Below are positions 14,050-18,922 of a stretch of DNA of 18,922 nt, one piece after another; within the stretch, counting starts at the first letter, position 1, and each line of letters opens with the position of its first letter. The notes under the pieces are model-generated. The model was given only the letters and a program-made list of their open reading frames with translations, had not been told where the DNA came from and ran no database searches. The stretch is from DATILI01 sp035476635. GTDB taxonomy: Bacteria; Pseudomonadota; Gammaproteobacteria; Burkholderiales; Burkholderiaceae_C. A program made the position numbers and the translations under genes. Location: the NCBI GenBank assembly GCA_035476635.1, contig DATILI010000179.1, positions 1-18,922 of the forward strand, given 5' to 3'.

Positions 14050-15896
14050 AGTTCCTCCAACGTCACCAGCACCTGCGACGTCGCGGCCTGCTGGCCGGGC
14101 TCGACATGCACAGCCTTGACCAGGCCGTCGCGCGCGGCGGCCAGCGCGTGCTCCAGCTTCATGGACTCGATCACCAGCAAGGTATCGCCCTTGCGCACCT
14201 TGGCGCCGGCAGCGGCGCTGACGGCAATCACCTTGCCGTTGAATGGTGCGCGCAACTCGTTGGCGGCGGCTGCACCGCCGACGCCAGCGGCGGGCTCGAA
14301 CGAGGCGTCCTCGACGAACAGGTCGACGCCGCGATGCTGCAAATGCCAACGCGAGGCATCGACACGCACGGCCGTGACATCGCGCGGCAGGCCAGGCACG
14401 CCGCGTACCGGCATGTCGACCGCAGCACCGCGATGGCGCAATCGCACCGGGCGCGGGTACGGGCAGGGCAACGCGTACGAATCATTCGTTCCTTGGCCAA
14501 ACACCGCTGCCAAACCACAGACATCCAGCGCTGCACGCTCCTGTGCTTGCAGCGCGCCGCGGATCGCATCGCCCTGTTCGGCAAGAAACGGAATCAATGC
14601 CTGCCCCGCAACAAATCGAGGATGCCGCAGGCATGCCGCCAGGAACGCACGGTTGGTCGGCAGGCCCAGCACTTCGGTGCGATCCAGCGCCAGTGCCAGC
14701 TGGGCAATCGCCTGCCCGCGCGTGGCTGCATGTGCCACCAGCTTGCCGAGCATGGAGTCGTAGTACGGCGGCACCTGCAGGCCATCGAACAAGGCATGGT
14801 CCACGCGCACGCCGGCGGGCACGCGAAAGCGCTGCACCGTGCCCGCATGCGGCGCGAAATGCTCGTCTTCCGCGCACAGGCGAACCTCGATGGCATGGCC
14901 TTGGAATTGCACCTGGCTTTGCATGAGCGGCAGCGGCTCGCCTTGGGCCACGCGCAATTGCCACTCCACGAGGTCAAGACCGGTCACGGCTTCGGTGACC
15001 GGATGCTCGACTTGCAGGCGCGTGTTCATTTCCATCAGGAAGAAGTCCGCGCCATCGACCAGGAACTCCACCGTGCCCGCACCTTCGTAGCCCGCTGCAC
15101 TGGCCAGCTCCACCGCGCAGCGCCCAAGCGCCTCGCGCATTACGGCATTGACGGCCGGGCTGGGCGTTTCCTCGATGATCTTCTGGTGGCGCCGCTGCAC
15201 CGAGCAATCGCGTTCGCCCAGGTGAATGCAGTTGCCCAGGCTGTCGGCGAATACCTGCACCTCCACATGACGCGGGCTCAGCAGCGCACGCTCCAGCAGC
15301 AGCTCGCCCGAACCAAACGCCGACTGTGCCTCCGAGCGCGCGCTTTGCACGGCGGCCGCCAGCTGCGCGGCCTCGCTCACCAAACGCATGCCACGTCCAC
15401 CACCGCCGGCAGCGGCCTTGACCATCACCGGAAAGCCGATGCGCTGCGCCTCGTCGGCAAAGCGCGCATCCGATTGATCTTCGCCCTGGTAGCCCGGCAA
15501 GCAGGGCACGCCGCGCGCTTGCGCCAACCGCTTGGCACTGCTCTTGCTGCCCAAGGCGCGGATGGCTGCGGGCGGCGGGCCGACCCAAGTCAGGCCGGCA
15601 TCGATCACGGCCTGGGCAAAGTCGGCGTTTTCGCTCAGGAAACCGTAGCCCGGATGAACCGCATCGGCTTGCGTTGCCCGCGCGGCGGCAATCAATTTGT
15701 CGATGCGCAGGTAGGACTCGGCCGAGGCATTGCCGCCGAGCGCATGGGCAAGGCTTGCCTCGCGCACATGCAGCGCATCCGCATCGGCTTCCGAATACAC
15801 CGCGACGGTCTCGATGCCCATGCGATGCGCGGTACGGATCACCCGCCGCGCGATTTCGCCGCGATTGGCGATTAGAAGGCGTCGAATGTTCTTCAC
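14046..15896 (-). CDS. Acyl-CoA carboxylase alpha subunit: biotin carboxylase plus biotin carboxyl carrier domain
   Basis: Carboxylates its own biotin with ATP and bicarbonate, then passes CO2 to the carboxyltransferase encoded two genes upstream. It has 616 residues from a GTG start at 15896 (VKNIRRLLIANRGEIARRVI), overlapping the preceding stop as GTGA. Biotin-carboxylase landmarks are HPGYGFLSEN (81-90), the ATP loop KAAAGGGGRGMR (160-171), HVEVQVFAD, ERDCSVQRRHQKIIEE and EMNTRLQVEHPVTE. The C-terminal biotinyl domain has VIESMKLEH with Lys580 as the biotinylated residue. It is slightly shorter than typical methylcrotonyl- or geranyl-CoA carboxylase alpha chains (about 650-670). A possible 5' extension to 16856 lies in the shadow of the upstream gene and is rejected. 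Substrate class (methylcrotonyl-, geranyl- or other acyl-CoA) is set by the carboxyltransferase. Confidence 0.93.
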   Translation of the reverse strand: MKNIRRLLIANRGEIARRVIRTAHRMGIETVAVYSEADADALHVREASLAHALGGNASAESYLRIDKLIAAARATQADAVHPGYGFLSENADFAQAVIDAGLTWVGPPPAAIRALGSKSSAKRLAQARGVPCLPGYQGEDQSDARFADEAQRIGFPVMVKAAAGGGGRGMRLVSEAAQLAAAVQSARSEAQSAFGSGELLLERALLSPRHVEVQVFADSLGNCIHLGERDCSVQRRHQKIIEETPSPAVNAVMREALGRCAVELASAAGYEGAGTVEFLVDGADFFLMEMNTRLQVEHPVTEAVTGLDLVEWQLRVAQGEPLPLMQSQVQFQGHAIEVRLCAEDEHFAPHAGTVQRFRVPAGVRVDHALFDGLQVPPYYDSMLGKLVAHAATRGQAIAQLALALDRTEVLGLPTNRAFLAACLRHPRFVAGQALIPFLAEQGDAIRGALQAQERAALDVCGLAAVFGQGTNDSYALPCPYPRPVRLRHRGAAVDMPVRGVPGLPRDVTAVRVDASRWHLQHRGVDLFVEDASFEPAAGVGGAAAANELRAPFNGKVIAVSAAAGAKVRKGDTLLVIESMKLEHALAAARDGLVKAVHVEPGQQAATSQVLVTLEEL

Positions 15897-17092
15897 TTGC
15901 CCGCCGGTCGCTTGGCAATGCCCATGGTCTTGGACAGGATGCCCAGCATCACTTCGTCGGCACCACCGCCGATGGAAGCCAGCCGGCCGTCGCGGAACAT
16001 ACGCGAAACCTTGTTCTCCAGGGTGTAGCCCATGCCGCCCCAGAACTGCAGGCAGGTGTCGGGCACGATGCGGTTCAGCCGCCCGGCCTTGAGCTTGGCC
16101 ATGCTGGCCAGCTCCAGCACATCGTCGCCCTTCACGTACAACTCGCCAGCGCGGTAGGTCAGCGCGCGCAGGCTCTCCACCTCGGTCTTGAGTTCGGCGA
16201 GCTTGAACTGCACCCATTGCTGGTCGGCCAGGGTGGCGCCGAACATTTTGCGCTCCTGCGCCCACTCGATGGTCCATTCGATGCAGTTGGTCAGCGACTG
16301 CAGCGTGCTGGCCGCGCACCACAGGCGCTCTTCCTGGAATTGCTGCATCTGGTAGATGAAGCCCTGGCCCTCGCCGCCGATGCGGTAGCGCTGCGGCACA
16401 CGCACTTCGTCGAAATAGATCAGGCCGGTGTCGGACGAATGCATGCCAATCTTGCGGATCTTCCTGGCGACCTCGATGCCCTTGGTGAGCTTGCCGTGGG
16501 GGCCGTCGCGCATCGGCACCATCACCAGGCTCTTGTTCTTGTGCGGATTGGTGCCCGCTCCGCTCGGGCCATCGCCGGTGTTGACCAGCATGCACATCCA
16601 GTCGGCCTGCAGGCTGTTGGTGATCCACATCTTCTGGCCGGTGATCACGTAGTCGTCGCCGTCCTTGCGCGCATGGCTCTTGATGGCCGCCACGTCGCTG
16701 CCGGCACCGGGCTCGCTCACGCCGATGCAGCCCACCGTGTCGCCGCGCATCGCCGGCGCCAGGAAGTCGCGCTTGAGCTCCTCGCTGCCAAAGCGCGCCA
16801 GCGCCGGCGTGCACATGTCGGTCTGCACGCCAATGGCCATCGGCACACCGCCGCAATCAATGTGGCCCAGCGCCTCGGCCATGGCCATGGCGTAGGAATA
16901 GTCGAGGCCGGCGCCGCCGTACTCTTCCGGCTTGGTCAGGCCCAGCAGGCCCAGATTGCCCATCTTCTTGAAGACTTCATGCGCGGGAAAGATTTCCGCC
17001 GCTTCCCATTCGTCGACATGCGGGTTGATTTCCGCATCGATGAAGCGCTTAAGGGTTTTCTGCAGTTCCAGGTGTTCGTGGGTGTATTGCAT
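15893..17092 (-). CDS. Acyl-CoA dehydrogenase, AtuD (citronellyl-CoA dehydrogenase)-like
   Basis: FAD acyl-CoA dehydrogenase of 399 residues. MQYTHEHLELQKTLKRFIDA, HIDCGGVPMAIGVQTDMCTP at about 77-96 and IGVSEPGAGSDVAAIKSHAR at about 123-142 strongly resemble citronellyl-CoA dehydrogenase AtuD and related branched-chain dehydrogenases. As in isovaleryl-CoA dehydrogenase, a Glu-Arg pair (E255-R256 in QFQEERLWC) sits at the alternative catalytic-base position. The usual C-terminal YEGT glutamate is absent (SIGGGADEV, 373-381). The ATG at 17092 has a clear AGGAG about 7 bp upstream. It lies 41 bp after the carboxyltransferase and overlaps the biotin carboxylase start by 4 bp. In atu pathways this enzyme makes the alpha,beta-unsaturated acyl-CoA that the carboxylase uses. 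Exact chain length and branching remain inference. Confidence 0.92.
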   Translation of the reverse strand: MQYTHEHLELQKTLKRFIDAEINPHVDEWEAAEIFPAHEVFKKMGNLGLLGLTKPEEYGGAGLDYSYAMAMAEALGHIDCGGVPMAIGVQTDMCTPALARFGSEELKRDFLAPAMRGDTVGCIGVSEPGAGSDVAAIKSHARKDGDDYVITGQKMWITNSLQADWMCMLVNTGDGPSGAGTNPHKNKSLVMVPMRDGPHGKLTKGIEVARKIRKIGMHSSDTGLIYFDEVRVPQRYRIGGEGQGFIYQMQQFQEERLWCAASTLQSLTNCIEWTIEWAQERKMFGATLADQQWVQFKLAELKTEVESLRALTYRAGELYVKGDDVLELASMAKLKAGRLNRIVPDTCLQFWGGMGYTLENKVSRMFRDGRLASIGGGADEVMLGILSKTMGIAKRPAGK

Positions 17093-17133
17093 GCTTTGTC
17101 TCCTATTGTTGTCAGTGCGTCATGCGAGCCGCT

Positions 17134-18783
17134 TCACATTCGCGCCACGCCAAACTGCATCGGCCTGAGTTGCTTCTCATCCGCCTCGGCACAAATCGAA
17201 AGGCACGCGGCCAACACGGCGCGTGTATCGCGCGGGTCGATCACGCCGTCGTCCAGCACCAGGCCGGAGGTGTAGAACGCATCGGCCTGCGCTTCGAAAA
17301 TGGCGACGATCTTGTCGAACTGGGCTTGCGATTGCGCCGGATCAACGGCAATGCCTTTGCGCGCAAGCGCGGCGTCGGTCACGATCTGCATGGTGCGCGC
17401 GGCCTGCTCGCCGCCCATCACCGCGGTCTTGGCGCTGGGCCAGCTGAACAGGAAGCGCGGCGCATAGCCACGCCCGCACATGCCGTAGTTGCCGGCACCA
17501 AAGCTTGCACCGCACTGGATGGTGATCTGCGGCACGGTGGCGTTGGTTACGGCCTGGATCATCTTGGAGCCGTGCTTGATCATCCCGCCCTGCTCGCTCT
17601 CCTTGCCGACCATGTAGCCCGTGGTGTTCTGCAGATAGATGATGGGGTGGCCGAGCTGGCACATCAGCTGGATGAAGTGCGTGGCCTTGTTGGCGCCGGC
17701 CACGTCGATCGGGCCGTTGTTGGTGATGAAGCCGACCGCATGGCCTTCGATCGACGCTTGCGCGCACACCGTGGCGGCGCCGTACAGCGGCTTGAATTCG
17801 AGCAGGTCCGAGTCGTCGGCCAGGCGCGCGATGACCTCGCGCATGTCCACCGGCTCGCGGTGGCTGGTGGACATGAGGCCGAGCAACTCTTCGGCGTCGA
17901 ATCTTGGTTTGTCATTGCGGGCTTGACCCGCAATCCATTCCCGCGCCACCGCTGCCGTGGATTCCGGCCTTCGCCGCAATGACAGCTTTTGGACCACCTC
18001 GCGTGCGATGCCCAATGCGTGCCGGTCATCTTCCGCCAGGTACTCGCCCAGGCCCGAGACCGCCGTGTGCATCTGCGCGCCGCCCAGCTCCTCCTCGGTC
18101 GCCACCTCGCCGGTAGCCGCCATGAGCAGGGGCGGACCCGCGAGGAAAGCGCGCGAGCGGTTGCGCACCATGATCACCACGTCCGACAGGCCCGGCATGT
18201 AGGCGCCACCCGCCGTGCCCGAGCCATGCTGCACGGTGATGACCGGGATGCCGGCCGCGGACAGCCGTGCCAGGTTGCGAAACAGCGCACCGCCGTGGAC
18301 AAAGCCCTCGACCCGGTAGCGCATGAGGTTGGCGCCCGCACTCTCCACCAGGTGGATGAAGGGCAGCTTGTTGAGCAGCGCGATCTCCTGTACGCGCAGG
18401 ATCTTGTCCAGGCCCATGGGCTGGATGGCGCCGGCGTCGATCCCCGAGTCGCTGGCCACCACCATGCAGCGCACGCCGCTCACAAAACCGATGCCGGCCA
18501 CGATGCCGCCGCCGGGCACCGACTCGGCCGGATCCTTGGTGTCTTGCTGGAAGCCGGCGAGTGCGCAAATCGGCAGGTATGGCGTACCGGGGTCCAGCAG
18601 CAGCGCCACGCGCTCGCGCGGCAGGAGCTGGCCACGCTTGTCGAACACGGGTTTGGATTTGGCCGAGGCCGCGGCCGCACGTTCTTCCAGTGCGCGCAGC
18701 TGCGCGATGCGTGCGAGCATGGTTTCGCGGCGCTGCAGCGCCTGCGCGCCTTGCGCATTCCAGGAGGATTGGTAGATAGTCAT
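17134..18783 (-). CDS. Acyl-CoA carboxylase carboxyltransferase (AtuC/geranyl-CoA or methylcrotonyl-CoA type) with in-frame repeat insertion
   Basis: Beta subunit transferring CO2 from biotin to an acyl-CoA; 549 residues from the ATG at 18783. N-half crotonase-like motifs are QPMGLDKILRVQEIALLNKL at about 121-140, HLVESAGANL (144-153) and HGSGTAGGAYMPGLSD (186-201). The C-half has NTTGYMVGKESEQGGMIKHG and ASFGAGNYGMCGRGYAPRF. The segment FVHGGALF (161-168), GPPLLMAATGEVATEEELGG at about 216-235 and the neighbouring AtuD-like gene lean toward a geranyl-CoA carboxylase-like rather than a strict methylcrotonyl enzyme (moderate). Residues about 267-291 are encoded by a 75-bp palindromic repeat and are foreign to the family; sequence resumes at PRFDAEELLG. 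An in-frame upstream ATG (18894) would read through another repeat (PLPPGEGRGEG) and is rejected. Confidence 0.92.
   Translation of the reverse strand: MTIYQSSWNAQGAQALQRRETMLARIAQLRALEERAAAASAKSKPVFDKRGQLLPRERVALLLDPGTPYLPICALAGFQQDTKDPAESVPGGGIVAGIGFVSGVRCMVVASDSGIDAGAIQPMGLDKILRVQEIALLNKLPFIHLVESAGANLMRYRVEGFVHGGALFRNLARLSAAGIPVITVQHGSGTAGGAYMPGLSDVVIMVRNRSRAFLAGPPLLMAATGEVATEEELGGAQMHTAVSGLGEYLAEDDRHALGIAREVVQKLSLRRRPESTAAVAREWIAGQARNDKPRFDAEELLGLMSTSHREPVDMREVIARLADDSDLLEFKPLYGAATVCAQASIEGHAVGFITNNGPIDVAGANKATHFIQLMCQLGHPIIYLQNTTGYMVGKESEQGGMIKHGSKMIQAVTNATVPQITIQCGASFGAGNYGMCGRGYAPRFLFSWPSAKTAVMGGEQAARTMQIVTDAALARKGIAVDPAQSQAQFDKIVAIFEAQADAFYTSGLVLDDGVIDPRDTRAVLAACLSICAEADEKQLRPMQFGVARM
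17910..17984. repeat. 75-bp palindromic repeat inserted inside the carboxyltransferase gene
   Basis: Perfect 11-bp terminal inverted repeats TGTCATTGCGG (17910-17920) and CCGCAATGACA (17974-17984) bound a 75-bp element containing GGGCTTGACCCGCAATCCAT. Seventy-five is divisible by 3, so the gene stays open. It encodes LSLRRRPEST to AGQARND in the host frame. The sequence style (SLRRRPES/AGQARND; VIAGLTRNP in another frame) matches a short interspersed repeat I have seen widely in proteobacterial proteins. Confidence 0.93.
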
Positions 18784-18790
18784 GCGCTTG

Positions 18791-18823
18791 CCCTCACCCC
18801 TGCCCTCTCCCGGAGGGAGAGGG
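18791..18823. repeat. GC-rich 'CCCTCACCCC..CCCTCTCCCGGAGGGAGAGGG' type repeat/hairpin
   Basis: CCCTCTCCC (18803-18811) and GGGAGAGGG (18815-18823) form a 9-bp perfect stem with a GGA loop, preceded by CCCTCACCCCTG. This is a common dispersed hairpin repeat in high-GC proteobacteria. It lies 8 bp upstream of the carboxyltransferase ATG, so in mRNA the hairpin could mask initiation. It also contributes the last codons and stop of the upstream gene. Confidence 0.8.
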
Positions 18824-18922
18824 AGTCTGCACGCCCTTGTCGTCAGGCCTGGCCTCAAAAACCTTCGGTGTTTGGCCCCGATGAAAGCCTTCAAATGCCT
18901 TGACCGCGTCGCGCTGCTGCGC
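18794..18922 (-). CDS. 3' end of an unidentified gene upstream of the carboxyltransferase (partial)
   Basis: On the minus strand a frame stays open for all 42 codons from the right edge to a TGA at 18796-18794. It encodes AQQRDAVKAFEGFHRGQTPK followed by VFEARPDDKGVQ and then TPSPSGRGQG. The last residues come from the GC-rich repeat. The AVKAFEGFHRGQTPKVFEAR segment resembles the tail of enoyl-CoA hydratase/isomerase proteins, which would suit this operon, but it is too short for a firm call. It ends 10 bp before the carboxyltransferase start in the same orientation, so it is probably the preceding gene of the operon. Confidence 0.5.
   Translation of the reverse strand, partial: AQQRDAVKAFEGFHRGQTPKVFEARPDDKGVQTPSPSGRGQG

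Noticed and set aside
14050..14349. Open 5' extension of the repeat-bearing acyl-CoA dehydrogenase by 100 codons
   Set aside because: It is an out-of-frame shadow of the biotinyl domain of the preceding gene; the GTG at 14049 has GGAGGAA upstream and gives the family N-terminus.
15897..16856. Open 5' extension of the biotin carboxylase frame by 320 codons
   Set aside because: It lies entirely antiparallel-frame within the AtuD-like dehydrogenase coding region on the same strand, has Arg/Gly/Ala-rich out-of-frame composition, and family similarity begins exactly at the GTG at 15896.
15674..17275. Long plus-strand open frame of 533 codons
   Set aside because: Antisense shadow of the AtuD-like dehydrogenase and biotin carboxylase; His/Arg/Gln-rich with no family resemblance. 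Similar GC-driven antisense frames occur opposite livHM, fpr and ena.
18784..18894. 37-codon N-terminal extension of the carboxyltransferase
   Set aside because: It is translated from the GC-rich repeat and the tail of the upstream gene (PLPPGEGRGEG); the ATG at 18783 begins the family-like sequence.

Overview
The window is GC-rich, gene-dense DNA with tight, often overlapping genes. Protein styles (leucine-type ABC transporter, DUF1185 pair, FdxA/Fpr, AtuD-like acyl-CoA dehydrogenase) suggest a betaproteobacterium of the order Burkholderiales. That placement is inference from protein resemblance, not a database result. No rRNA, tRNA, CRISPR array, phage or complete insertion sequence is visible.

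Region 1 (1-7732, minus strand) is one apparent operon. Read in the direction of transcription it is: a 6-hydroxynicotinate reductase-family protein (hnr), a UPF0280/ApbE-like protein, two DUF1185 paralogues, a LivK-type periplasmic binding protein, a fused LivH-LivM permease, and a LivG-type ATPase that runs off the left edge. Region 2 (7905-10988, plus strand) is divergent: a 7Fe ferredoxin (fdxA), a ferredoxin-NADP reductase (fpr), a TetR-family regulator, and an enamidase-family amidohydrolase (ena). The 172-bp gap between the two holds an 18-bp imperfect palindrome that could be the TetR operator. Together they look like a reductive catabolic system for an N-heteroaromatic acid. The Liv system would import the substrate, NADPH -> Fpr -> FdxA would feed electrons to Hnr, which saturates the pyridone ring, and Ena would open the ring with release of ammonia. 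In Eubacterium barkeri, Hnr carries a covalently bound flavin, so the adjacent ApbE-like UPF0280 protein is an attractive candidate for the flavin-attaching enzyme. The DUF1185 pair may handle a later step. No nicotinate hydroxylase is in the window, so the real substrate is open.

Region 3 (about 11100-12340) holds a BrnT-type toxin, a putative antitoxin and a GNAT acetyltransferase. It separates the two catabolic blocks.

Region 4 (12347-18922, minus strand) is an acyl-CoA carboxylase operon. In transcription order it has the 3' end of an unidentified gene, a carboxyltransferase, an AtuD-like acyl-CoA dehydrogenase, a biotin carboxylase/BCCP subunit, a second acyl-CoA dehydrogenase, and a YigI-type thioesterase. 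The set resembles the acyclic terpenoid (atu) or leucine (liu) catabolic logic. Two of these enzymes carry unrelated palindromic repeats inserted in frame within the coding sequence (86 bp at 13030-13115; 75 bp at 17910-17984). A third repeat type lies at the carboxyltransferase start and supplies the stop codon of the gene upstream.
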